Positions 48,365 to 59,516 of a stretch of 64,000 nt of DNA are shown one piece after another. Both the position numbers and the translations under genes were made by a program. A model generated the notes under the pieces. The model had not been told where the DNA came from. It did no database searches and was given only the letters and a program-made list of their open reading frames with translations. Source of the DNA: Phoronis australis (taxonomy: Eukaryota > Phoronida > Phoronidae); assembly GCA_002633005.1 (NCBI GenBank), contig NMRA01000383.1:215586-279585 (forward strand). The letters are read 5' to 3'. Position 1 is the stretch's first letter. Each line of letters begins with the position of its first letter.

Positions 48365-51300
48365 GAGCTGTCTCGACATGTTAAGTAAGATTAGGTGAAG
48401 TTTTTCTACCGCGTGTAGTTTACCTGTCTTGAGCCATTGAGGCAATTCATCTTCTGGAACTAGCTGGAAAAATATCAAATGACGCTTGCCGTGTTCATAG
48501 ATATCTTGACAGTTTTTAATTATCGCTCAGTTTAGCTTGTGAGTATACACCTGTTAATTGTTACTGCAAGTTGATATCAATATCAATGGAGTAAGACCTC
48601 GGTCAACATTAGTCTCATTACCAGTATTCATACATTTGATACTGATATCAGTATCAGTTTATTTCAATGTCTTGCAGTATCTGCATCTATTTCAACACCA
48701 GTATCAATGAGCATGAGTAGCAATTTCAGCATGCGCTGATATCATCGATATCAATATCAAAGCTGACTGTACTATGACCTCAGAGACTCGTAATTGCTGG
48801 TGGAGGGTGCCTAATGCTGTGTAAAGGGATATGGTGTTCTGGTTTAGAACTGCGTATTGTTGGCGCAAAGTCGATATAAGCTCTATATTCAGGCAAAAGC
48901 AGATAACGTAGTCTTACTGCAGGTAGATATTATTTAGCAAGTGTTATTAATTGTTTAACTATGCATAGAAGTGATATAAGTACGTTCACAGGCATCATCT
49001 TCTGTTGGTGTTTGCTGCTAGGTTAGTATTATTGCTTTTCTCTATTAGCATCTTTGAAATACTCCATCTCATGGAATATCACTGAGTTTCGATAGGTCCC
49101 TTGGTGTGTTTGGTTTAAGATAAGGATTTTAGTGTGTAGAGCACAAAATAATGCACACATGTATGGGAGTTTTGGGTTATTCCTGACCGAAATACCACAC
49201 GGCCGTGCCTTTGTAAGTTAGCAATTACGTTGTTATGGAGTGGTTTAAAGTTAACTATTACATGTAGATATGAACTTATTGTTACAATGCAGAGCATGGC
49301 TGTCTGTAGTAAGACAAGTACAACTCATGTCTTAGATGCTGATGATCACCAACAGGTGGCGTGTAATAGACCAACAATACTTAGGCTAGGTGTTGGTTTG
49401 GATTGTGGAAGTACGTTCTAAGTCACCAACAGGTGGCATGTAATAGACTAACAATACTTAGGCTAGGTGTTGACTTTGATCATGAAAGTGTCTTCAAAGT
49501 TATTAGGGTCATTTTCTTTCTCTTTACTGCATGAACTTCTAAGGTATATCCTCCCCTTACAACGGTGGTATAGTTGTTCAAATGAATAATTACTCTAGAC
49601 TATGAGTCAAATTTAGACTCGTGAAATATTGTGTTTTCCTCTCAGTCAACTTTTTTCGCGAAGCTTTGATTGCCACTCCTAAAATAATTTTGTTCATGGT
49701 GGCCATTTAAAAGTTTCAGTGTAGAAATTGGTTGCTTGATCTCTGCAAAGACTTCTGCTTTGTGTTTTACTGCTGTCACTGATGGAATTTTTGTCTTAAG
49801 TAATAAAGTGTGGAAAGGTTGTTCACTCGTTGTTGCTTTGGTTTGCTGGAACTATTATGGGATAGCTTATGTGACAAAAAAGTCGCAGCCTGGTTGACAC
49901 CCGTTAAGAGTAGGAGTGTTCTGTACTAAAAATTTTGGCTGTTGTTAACTTACCTGTTAGCCATAGTGCCTGTTCCAAGAAAACATGTCTTTACGCAAGA
50001 CAAAATTAATCTTAAATTTAAGTCAATTTTGAGATAATACTGAAATTTGTCTTAAGTACATTCCAAGAAAGTGATCTTGAGTTTGACGTAAGTTATTGTC
50101 TTCATTTTTTGTCTAATTCTGACTTACTAAGGGATATGGAAATTTCAAAGTTTGTAGTTGGGGACAAGTCTTAGACCTGAGTAAAAAATAAACTTAAGTC
50201 ATTTTCTTGGAATGGGCCCACGGTTTTAATATTCCCACATCAACCCTCCTCCCTTGGGGTTTTTTTGGTAACAATATCCGGGCTTGCAAGTCAGGTAGTT
50301 GCCATTTCTCCTTTCTTCTCATCTCCTCCACGGAAGTTAACAGTGTTGCCTTACAAATCGTGAAGTATTCGTGGCAAATCATCTTCACCATACAAAATGG
50401 CCGTGAGTCTGTAGGAGCTTAGTGACCTCCTCTCAATTATCTACAAAACTATGAAATGTGACTCTTTAAAAGTATGAAAGTACATGTATTTTATGAAGTA
50501 GAAAGTCTACATGGGTTGATTTCTTACTTTCTTCCAGTCTGCCATTGATTCCGTCACGTGACCGTGTCTTTAGCAAAATCTGATGAAAATTATGAAGCAC
50601 TGGTGCAGTTTTCTGAATTTTCATTTTGTTTTCGTTACGTGTGAACTTGTTTTTTTTATAAAAATCGTAGAAGCCCCGTTTTTTAATAATCTCTTTTGCA
50701 AAAGTGGATCATTTTGAAAGTTCCTACACTTTGGAGAACCGTGTATAAAACCTTTACATTATGAAAGTTTCATTTCAACCGGATCCGCAACTACTGAGAT
50801 GCGATGTTTCAAAATAAGTATCATTGTTGGGTTCAGTGGATATGGCTTAGATCAGAGCTTTTAAAACATCAAAATCCATTGTTTATGTGAGTTTATAAGT
50901 AATCGCCGATTTCTGACGTTTGCTTCCAGACATTTGGCAAAATTAGTTGAAATCGAGGCAAGGCCGTAGCCACGGGTGTTCTATCTTTCCCACAGAAAAG
51001 GTCCAGCCCCATCCTATCGGTTAAAGATAAAGATACAGATGGACAACAACAACAAAGCTGTTCCAGCTACTGGTACAACTAACTACAATGATAACTAAGT
51101 TAAGAATAATTTCGAATTTGCTTCCGATTCAAGGCGCTTCTCGTAATCAGCAGGCAGAACCCGGCGAACTTCGCGTGTGCTGCGTAGATGGCAGGATAGC
51201 GCAGACGATTAGGGGAGACTTCATGTTATTAATTGGTGGCTACAACGTAGCGTGACGAGGGAGTCTAGAAGTGAATGTCTATATCTTTAGTAGTAGCTCG

Positions 51301-52789
51301 GCTAAGTTATATAGCAGCACCCAAGTAATTGTGCAGTGTGAACATGGGCGGCGCACCATATAGGGGGCTGAGGGGGCGTGTAATAGTATAAAATTTTCAC
51401 CCGAGTCCGAAATTTTAGATATTTTCGGTTTAATGAATCTTCAGAATAGTGAAACTTCGGAATAGTGGGCTGTTCCCATTTTCATCGATGTAAGTAACAC
51501 GCAAAATACAACCAGATAAAAAAGTTCAAGTCATTCTCCGACTAAATGTTACGTCCGAGTATGTAATGAAGTGTAATCGCTCATTTAATCACGCCTGATT
51601 TGAAAGTTTGGCATGGGCTAACGCTACAACGTCCTCTTTCTGGACCGGCGAATTTGACTCCCGTTCTTTGCGAGCAACCGTCACGTCGTTCTCTCATTTC
51701 TGTTTCCGTCTCATCTCAAGAACATAGAGCTGAGTCATCGTTGTGTATAAAGATTTCCCTTCCTCCCTAATTAATATAAGCTACGTCAAGGGCCTTACCG
51801 AAAACTCTACAGTGTGTGTCGACGTTTGCAAAGGTACGTGGTTGCAGGAATTCGAACCACCCCCGCGCAATGCTGGCTACGCGCTTGGAGGAAGGCAACC
51901 TATCAGTCAACTACATTTAAAATATTCGGATATTGGGGGCATTGGCTTAAACTTAAAAGCCTATCTTGAACGGCAACACCTGTAAATTTGGTTCCTGCAT
52001 CGCTCTGAGCCCACGTACTAGCTGCATAAATTGCCAAATGTAACGAACTGTTTGGCGTATTGGCTTGCTGTTGTCTACGTTATAGCGAGAATCACCTTTT
52101 AATTCAAACAGCTGCGAATAATACCCGCAGCACGCAATGGTGTTCTATTCAGACCTCTATTCAATACAACTGTTATCGGCCTTTGTTGTTTGTGACGAGA
52201 TCTCGAGGGACATGGCACGGAAGGGCAGTTTCGCGTATCCTTCGACGGGCTTACACTTTTGAGTGAACGAACTCCCTTTGTTAGGACTAGCTGGTTAGCC
52301 CAACACATCTAAAATAACAAAATTCCGTTGAAGTTGGGCTTTAATATCAACGGGTTGAATTGTGATTGCTTATAAGTCGTGGGTTCACTTTATAGTGGCA
52401 TTGAACGTGAAAATAGCTAATTTGCATTATTCAAAGTGGTTCTCTGCCACTCAAAATTGTTCATCGGAATTTTTTCGGATTGTTTGTAACGATTTTGAAT
52501 TTCTGGTGATGTCATTTAAAAAAGGACCTCGTTACTTCGTCGATTTTTCTCAAACGCGACAAAGTACTTTAATGGCAAGACAGGCCTCCTTTCCCTTACC
52601 TGGAAAATGTGACCTTTGACCTAAACAAAATAATGGCGATTTCAAGCAGTAGTCAGTTCGACTTCTTTGAGCGCGCCGCATATGTATATCTAAGGGCAGA
52701 GAATTTGAAAACAGTATTAGGTTGAGAGTTTTTATTTCGTCTGTGTTTCAAAAATAGTGAATCTCACGATTTTTTCTGAATTTTTTTCA
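48365..52789. other. Intergenic; no gene recognised
   Basis: 48573-48770 is a patch of interleaved GATATCAATATCA and AGTATCA motifs. 49348-49470 is a 76-base duplication beginning CACCAACAGGTGGC. CATGGGCGGCGCACCATATA at 51344 resembles a phrase at 56990. No splice-bounded coding segment was recognised. Confidence 0.45.
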
Positions 52790-53700
52790 ATTTTCAAAGT
52801 GAAGAGCTCACATGTTATCGCAAAGTTAATCCAAATAAGTGTGAAGGTCTCCATCTTGGCAAAGATAAGGAATGCAACGAAATTTTGTATAAATTAAAAT
52901 GGTCTGGAAAATAAATCAAATGTTTGGGCATATATTTTGGACACAATAAGGAATTAACAATGACAGCAATTATGATGACAAAATTAAAAATTTTCTAAGA
53001 AACATTAGAGAACCCGCAAAATTTCTTTACTTGGAAGAATTAGGGTGATCAAAACCTTTGCTATGTCCAAAATAATTTATGATATGAATACCTTAGCTAT
53101 GCCTCCTAACAAAAGACGGAAGGTAAATAGTATTATTCAGGATTTCATCTGACAAAATAAACCCCCAAGAGTTAGAAGAGATATTGCTGTAAATACATGT
53201 AGCAGGGTAAGAGGGGGCTTAGCTGTTCCAGATGTCAACATTTTGTATAAATCCTTGTTAATTAAATGGAATAAATTTTTAGGAGGAAAAAACAAAGAAT
53301 GGGAAATATTCCCTAGAAAGTATGGAGGTTGTTTAATATTAAAATCTAATTATGCTCGTAAAAATTTGCTTAAAGAAAATTTCAACCTGCTGTACTCTGA
53401 TATGTCTGATATGTTATGGTCCTGGGAGCAAATAACAGACTACTTATTTAAAAATATTGGTTTGAAAAATCGAGTTGTATGGAATAACAAAAATATTTTG
53501 ATAAATGGAAAAACTGTGTTCTACATTAGATACTACAATGCTGGAATTGCTTTTGTTCAAGACTTATTAGATTTCAAAAATAAATTGTTATCTTGGGAGG
53601 ATTTCAAAGAAAGGTACGAGTTAAACAATTGGATGAAGTACAACGCTCTGGTCAAGGCAATGAAAATTTCAAATAATGCGTCTGTTATACAATGACTACA
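52790..53700 (+). mobile_element. 5'-truncated LINE: C-terminal part of a reverse-transcriptase ORF
   Basis: Three frames together read like the end of an L1/Tx1-type LINE ORF2. KVNPNKCEGLHLGK (about 52815) is the segment after the catalytic Asp-Asp. It is followed by IKCLGIYFGHNKE, then RVIKTFAMSKIIYDMNTLA, FIWQNKPPRVRR, and a long open frame at 53243-53695 with GGLAVPDVNILYKSLLIKWN and Trp-rich distal sequence. Frameshifts at about 52910, 53045 and 53150 and in-frame stops mean it is dead. No catalytic motif, endonuclease or poly(A) tail was seen. Confidence 0.75.
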
Positions 53701-55471
53701 TACAATATTCAACTCATGATGGAGAGATTAAATTTTGTTGTCTCAACGTGATGAAACCTCGTTTTTTCCGGCGTCGCACTTATTGTATTCGTTTTGTCAC
53801 CCGTGTCATCACGTGACAAGACAAATAAAAGGCTGTGCACGATGTTAAGTGACTCAGTCTTCACGGCGATCGCAAAGTTTTTCAACAAGGATGATCTGTC
53901 TTGAAAAGAATTCGACATTTTGTTGAAGAAAAATCGTTCGAAAAAATTAGAACTCGCCTCTCATATGGGCCATTCCTCTGGTGTCGTATTAATTTGATAT
54001 AAATATGGATTTGTGTGCAAGCTGATTACAACAACGCGAACGAAAATCTAAAGTGGAGTACTGGAGTAAAGGAATTTAATTTTTAATGAAGCGTTGCCGA
54101 AAAGAGAATTTAATCTCGATCTGCTAGCGTCTCTTATACATTTAACTGATGATGGCGAGATGAGTACACGCAAAGACGATAGGTCTACGGTTTCTGGTAC
54201 ACGTCGAAGTTGATTTTTTTGGCGAAAAATAATATCGTCTGTGTCATGTTAACGAAACCTGGGCTCAGTCTCGAATTTTTTTATTCGAAATGGAATTCGA
54301 AATTTTGTTTGGCATTTTTAACTCTACTTTACTGCGAACTCAAGATAAGTGTCTATTACTCTATATGATCGAGCACATAATGACTTACATGGATGATTTA
54401 TTAGTCCTAGTTTGCAGTTGACAAATCCATCATTAAAGCTAAAAGTTCGAGTTTGAACTCGAAAGTTCTTACTCGAGGTTGTAGCACGGGTTTTTAAGTG
54501 CAAACTTGGAATAGGAACTCATATACATTAACTATAATTATTCGAGCACAGTCTAATAACCATTTTTCTTGAGTTAGCAGAAAAGGAGCATAGATATTTC
54601 AAAAATAATTTCGAGTTCGTTTCGAACACAAAGATTAGAGACCGGGCCCAGGACTATTTCTGAGATTATCCTAATTATGATGAAGAAGAAATTGTTTTTA
54701 AGGGGATGTTTACTGTAGTGAAGGAATATAATAATTTTTAACGAAGCGTTTCTGAAAAGAGAAAATTGAATTCAAACTCGCAACACTAGCGCCTCTTAAG
54801 ATGGCGAAATGACGCCGAATCTGAATTTTTTGCTCAGCGATCTGTAGCTGTCCAACATGTTGATGACGTCCTATCTCGTCGGAAATTGGGGTTAATAAAC
54901 TAATAAACACGCGTGTAAATTTTCAAACGATATACCGTTATTTTTGTGGATTTTCGCCACGACTGACTTTCGAGAGAGTCAGTCAAATGGACTTTGTCGA
55001 AAATCGACAACAGTTTTCGAAAACTGCATTGAAAATATCGGCTTGAGGCAAGTCATTTGTTTAACAATATTCACAATATTCAAAATTTTCGAACGTGCGC
55101 TGAACACAGTATCACAGATCCTGTCTCTAAGTCTACACACTAATTTTAATTAAAAGAACATCAACATACTACGACATCAAACAATATGTTGATATAACTT
55201 GGATGTTACGCTCATGAATTGTTGACACACAAAAACACGTGAAGTCGGTCATGCACAAGTCTCGGATATTCCCTTATCTCGTACTGAATTCCACGGTACG
55301 GTTATTTTAGTTTGTGCGAATTGACGACGCTTCAGTGAAATTAGTTGCAGGCTTAGTTGGGAAATCTCTACCATTCGATCCCCAGTTAGCAAAGCACGCT
55401 AGACCACACTCATATTCAGATTACCCATATTCATGAGATTGGGATCGTTCTACAGAGTATCTCAAAAATGT
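53701..55471. other. Intergenic with a diverged direct repeat pair
   Basis: About 54045-54130 and 54710-54800 share GTAAAGGAAT/GTGAAGGAAT, TTTTTAA(T/C)GAAGCGTT, GAAAAGAGAA, GCTAGCGTCTCTTA/ACTAGCGCCTCTTA and GATGGCGA. They may be ends or copies of an old element. No gene is recognised. Confidence 0.45.
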
Positions 55472-55887
55472 TGTGCGTTATATTGTGTATGAATAAAACT
55501 CGAGGTGGTTCGAAGAGAAAAGTTCGTCTCGCAGTTTCGATGTACATCCATACCGCTCTTGGAGGAGTTGGCGTAGTTAGTGTTGTCGATTGGGAAACCA
55601 TCCATCAGCAGCGATTTGAGGTATACGAATTTTTGCACTGGTGGCAATGACTGCCAGTTGTGTATGCTGGCCTCGTACAGGTCCCAAAACGTTTGATATT
55701 CCAGGATATTTCCGCCAAATTTCTGCAGCAGTTGTAACGTTGGCAGGCGAAAGGTGGAAGACGGTGTAGAACTGCGGTTGGGTGTTGAGGATGTCGCTAT
55801 TGCTAGTGGAGGTTGCTGTGCTGATGAGAAATTGAATTCAGCTATTGCCATTTGGACGTCTGTCACGTAGTATTTATCGGTGAGCAT
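55462..55887 (-). pseudogene. Truncated gag with a DUF1759-like segment
   Basis: The frame runs leftward from the primer-site side. After a Ser/Thr/Pro-rich stretch it contains the pattern LP.LQL.KFGGNILEYQTFWD, then a FVYLKSLL segment, as in the DUF1759 region of BEL/Pao gag proteins. The last ~25 codons are LTR sequence read through the deletion junction. It is not a functional gene. Confidence 0.65.
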
Positions 55888-56181
55888 TTCCTCTGCAGCT
55901 TGCTCGTCGTTTTCTATTGCTAGGTGAATTTGGTCGTTGAGGTCCTTGACAGCATCCAGATTAGCATTCAGGGTATCCAGAACGGTGGCGTTGCTTGATG
56001 GGAGTCGTTCGGGAGGTTGGTGAGACGATGGAGTAGCGTTGTGATTTGCCCCTTCTGGGCGTCCGTTTGGCCTTTAGCCGTTGTACATCCTTGAGACTAG
56101 ATTTGACGGTCACGGCACCAAAAAGATGTGGGTTATATTGTGTATGAATAAAACCCGAGGTGGTTCGAAGAGAAAAGTTCG
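55472..56181 (-). mobile_element. BEL/Pao-like LTR retrotransposon, internally deleted
   Basis: A 55-base segment repeats directly at 55472-55526 and 56127-56181. On the minus strand both copies end ...ACACAATATAAC(C/G)CACA and look like LTR 3' ends. Immediately inside the upstream copy lies TGGTGCCGTGACC (56108-56120), a primer-binding-site-like sequence. A gag-like frame follows. The downstream LTR end joins gag directly, so protease, reverse transcriptase, integrase and most of the 3' LTR have been deleted. Confidence 0.65.
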
Positions 56182-58675
56182 GCTGTTCGGTATGATGTAT
56201 TTAAAAGCTACTGGTGAGATAGTATAAGGATATAACATATAACATGCAAGTGAACCTATTCGACCAATCAGAATGTGCCACAAATTTAAAACTAACCAAT
56301 GGGGAAGATTAGCTAGGGCTGGGATGATTGTAAATACATATCAAGAGGTAGCGATTAATAACTTTAAACTAAACATGTACAGTAAACACCTAAGCTATTT
56401 AACCAGTGAAAACCTGTCAAAAACACATGCCAATAACTGTCCTTCTAATTCAAATGACAGTAAACGCAACGTTTATTGACTTAGGAACAAGTTTAGCCGT
56501 TTAAATTCACAAACAGGATATCAAAAACGAATTGAAATAAGTGTTAAAGTCAAATTAAACTCGTTGCTAATTAACTATGGAATATTAGGGCTATTGACGT
56601 CTTTGCACTTCATTTATGTTTTTTGTTTTAGTTTCCACTAGTATTGCGCAAATAACAGATTTATGTTTTCCGAAAATGAGTCGTTTTTTGCCATTTCCTT
56701 GCATGCAGGCCTCGGGATGACACACTTCAAAAACGAGGTGTAGCTATATAGTATGCGGACGAGAATTGAAGTTGACCCCGGTGTTGCTTTTGGGACACCC
56801 TGTGTATCATTTGTCCCTCTGGCCTCAGTTTGTTTAGTCTATGTGAGCTCAGACACAACACTCTTAGCTAGTTGTGTTTTGACAAAGGATTAGATGAAGC
56901 AGTGTCAAACGCAGTGTACCGAGCTCCCCAGACAGTACTGATTTCTTGCATAATACACGTTCAGAATAGAATGAACTTTACCGCCAAACCATGGGCGGCC
57001 CACCATAGGGAATCATAGCTGAGCTTTGAGTTGGCGTGAGCTGTCAGTTCACTTCAGGCAAACAGCCCAACTCCTGTGCTGTCCATTGACTGTCTCATCC
57101 TCGTTTCTCTGTGAAATCTTGTTGAAACACGGTTACTCAACATCTGTGGCTGCCTCATCGGGGTTTGCCCCCCCCCCCTCCCCCAACCTAGGGCGTGCGT
57201 TTGGGGGATGTCTACAATACTGGCGACAATCTAGAGCAGGGATGATCCCGAAAATGGCGATAAGAAGGGGGGGGGCAAAAATTTGGCGAAGTCGAATTGG
57301 TTTGTGCAACTCTACCCATTTTTTGTCCTCGGCCTACAGGCCTGTCAAGTTTTTCTTTGTTCGACATGATGCGCATTAAGATCAAAATGGTGTTCCAACT
57401 TCGACCATTTCTACTGGTCTTGTCCACCACTACAGCTAACACCAAAAAGTTCTATAAGTCCAAAACTTGGTGGGCGGGGTTAAAAGATTATGTATTGGCC
57501 AATCGTTTTTCACTGGCTCATTACACTAATGAAACGACAGCATTAGCCCTGGCTGTCAGTGAACGCTGTGTGGAAATTGAAAATCGAAAAAGGTTACTAA
57601 TTTTGATTTTCTGAACTTTGTTTCGCAAATGAATAAATAGGAAAGACGAAATCGACTAGATTTTCTATCTATGGATGTAGATGGCGTTTTTAACAAATTA
57701 ATTAATAACTGACTCAATTTTCCATTTTTCAACAGAAAAACGAAAACTTTCAAAATAAAAAATTGGCTAGATTTTCTTATTTCTTAATTCGTTTTAATCG
57801 AAAATTTGGTCTTCCATACACGGACTTGGCTGGGCTGTACTAGTTTATGATTTATGCTCTCGTTTTCATTTACCTTATTTTTATCTGCTTCAATTGAACG
57901 CTAACCGTAAACCAAATCGGAGATTCCGCATGAGTTAAAAGTAGCAAACTATACTCAACAGTGGGACAACGAAGCGGTTATGTAACTTGTTAATCTTAAT
58001 GTTGTTGTTTTTTGGGGGGTACTGTGCTTACCTGACGAGGTTACAGAATACCAAGTCATTGATCAGTCACCATTTTGATCAAAAACAAAACCAATATAGT
58101 GGAGGAAACCCGTAAATAATCAAATTTGTGAAGGTTCACCGATATGTGGCAAACTCAGAGACCTCGAAATAGCGAAATCAAACTGGCCGTAGTAAAAGTA
58201 AGGATCCCGTGCCGTGATCACAATATCAGCTTGCCTCTGTACAGGAGGAGAAAGACGTATATTTGTCGCAAAGTTTTCTTAATGAATTATAATTATCGGT
58301 CTCTGTCACGTTTTTCCACGTGTGTGAGTGGGCGCAGGATGTTACAGACCGGGTCTAAAGCTTTCGGTGTCCCACGATAGACTGAAGACTGGTTCGACTT
58401 AATCCTGTATGAATCTCGACCGTGCGTTCACAAGCCTACTCAAACAAAACGTCCTACGTAATATTTGTTCTATGCTCCAGCCAGTGCTGCGAAGCCTTGA
58501 CTTGTGATGAACCTCTGAGACACTTCCAGCAACGTTACACTCGTTGATTCAATAACCTGCTGTCTCTATAGCTGGCTCTCTATTGACTCTCGCTGTAACT
58601 GCTGATTCTCTTCACTACATCTCTTTAACTGCTTAACTGTTTAATTCCGACAGCTGAACTGCTTAACTGCTTGTG
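56182..58675. other. Intergenic or repeat-derived; no gene recognised
   Basis: A C-run/G-run pair at 57168-57185 and 57267-57276 resembles the ends of the CAGTGGCGGAT elements but lacks their termini. Frames at 57026-57614 are chance overlaps. If the promoter-like site at 58676-58827 is active, its transcript would run leftward through this stretch, which contains no recognisable coding sequence. Confidence 0.4.
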
Positions 58676-58827
58676 TATTTATAGACTAATGCAATGTTCT
58701 AGAACTTTTCATCAATTCAAGCACATGCCAGAACTTTCCTGAATCTATCCAATCATTCTACATACTAGTCTCTAGAATATTCCAGACTGCATTAATCACT
58801 GTCATGCTAGAGTCTTCTAGAAAGTTC
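58676..58827 (-). promoter_or_regulatory. TATA box with four heat-shock-element-like sites upstream
   Basis: On the minus strand TATAAATA lies at 58683-58676. Upstream of it are alternating GAA/TTC blocks with two-base spacing: 58710-58697 (TTC-TA-GAA), 58743-58731 (TTC-AG-GAA-AG-TTC, three perfect units), 58786-58770 (GAA-TA-TTC-TA-GAG, one mismatch), and 58827-58815 (GAA-CT-TTC-TA-GAA, three perfect units). This arrangement matches HSF-bound heat-shock promoters. No chaperone gene follows. The site may belong to an LTR, a non-coding transcript, or a lost gene. Confidence 0.5.
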
Positions 58828-58973
58828 CGCACTATACTGTAGTAAACAAATTACATCATCAATGTACTGAACTCAGGGTCATACTAATCAAACAAAACAA
58901 AACAAAATACAACTAAAAACTGTAGCGTGTCAGTCTGTATTCTGACGGTCTCGTGTAAGCCCTCTTTTTATAG

Positions 58974-59280
58974 CTATTCACTACTTGCACAAATCCGCCT
59001 TTGTGCTTGAAAAGGTGTTGTGTCCAAACTCGAATTTTTGGGAATGTGGACATTTTCCAAAAAAAAACGAAGTACGTTCAGTGCTGTGAATTGTGCGTTC
59101 TCTTAACTTTGGTAGTTCCTACCTGTAAAGGACTTTCGTCTCGTTTCTCGGACTTTTTGTTTCTTTGAGGCAAACCTTTTTGCACCGGGTACGCGCATGC
59201 GTTAGGAGGCATTGTGTCCTAAGCAACAAGGCTCAACAATAATTTTTGAAGCGACACCAAAATATGCAAGTAGTGAATAG
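58974..59280. repeat. 16-base perfect inverted repeat spanning 307 bases
   Basis: CTATTCACTACTTGCA at 58974-58989 is inverted at 59265-59280. The match does not extend far inward and no target duplication is evident. It may mark a small MITE. Confidence 0.45.
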
Positions 59281-59393
59281 ACATGAGTTACAATTCTCAG
59301 TACAGCTTTTGGGTATATGACCATAGGGAGGTTAACAGTATTATTATAAATTAATTTCACCAAACTCTTCCTCCTGTGGTTTCAAATTTCAGA

Positions 59394-59516
59394 TATCCCC
59401 GACCATCACCACGCTCTGGTAGTAGCAGCAGCAGCCCATTTCTCCTCCCCTATAGGAGTGCACGTTTAGGGAATGATGTTGACCTAAGGGCCGGTGTCAA
59501 AATTATGTTACTATGA
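59394..59516 (+). CDS. Doubtful terminal-exon-like segment
   Basis: A pyrimidine-rich acceptor (CTTCCTCCTGTGGTTTCAAATTTCAG) precedes a frame reading YPRPSPRSGSSSSSPF to a stop at 59514-59516. Ser/Pro/Arg richness resembles disordered tails. No partner exon is identified, so it could be chance. Confidence 0.2.
   Translation, partial: YPRPSPRSGSSSSSPFLLPYRSARLGNDVDLRAGVKIMLL

Noticed and set aside
51835-51905. GGTTCGAATTCC on the minus strand as a tRNA B box
   Set aside because: No acceptable A box at the right distance and no cloverleaf.
57026-57614. Overlapping 105-117-codon frames
   Set aside because: They span C-run and G-run tracts typical of repeat ends, with no domain in either frame.
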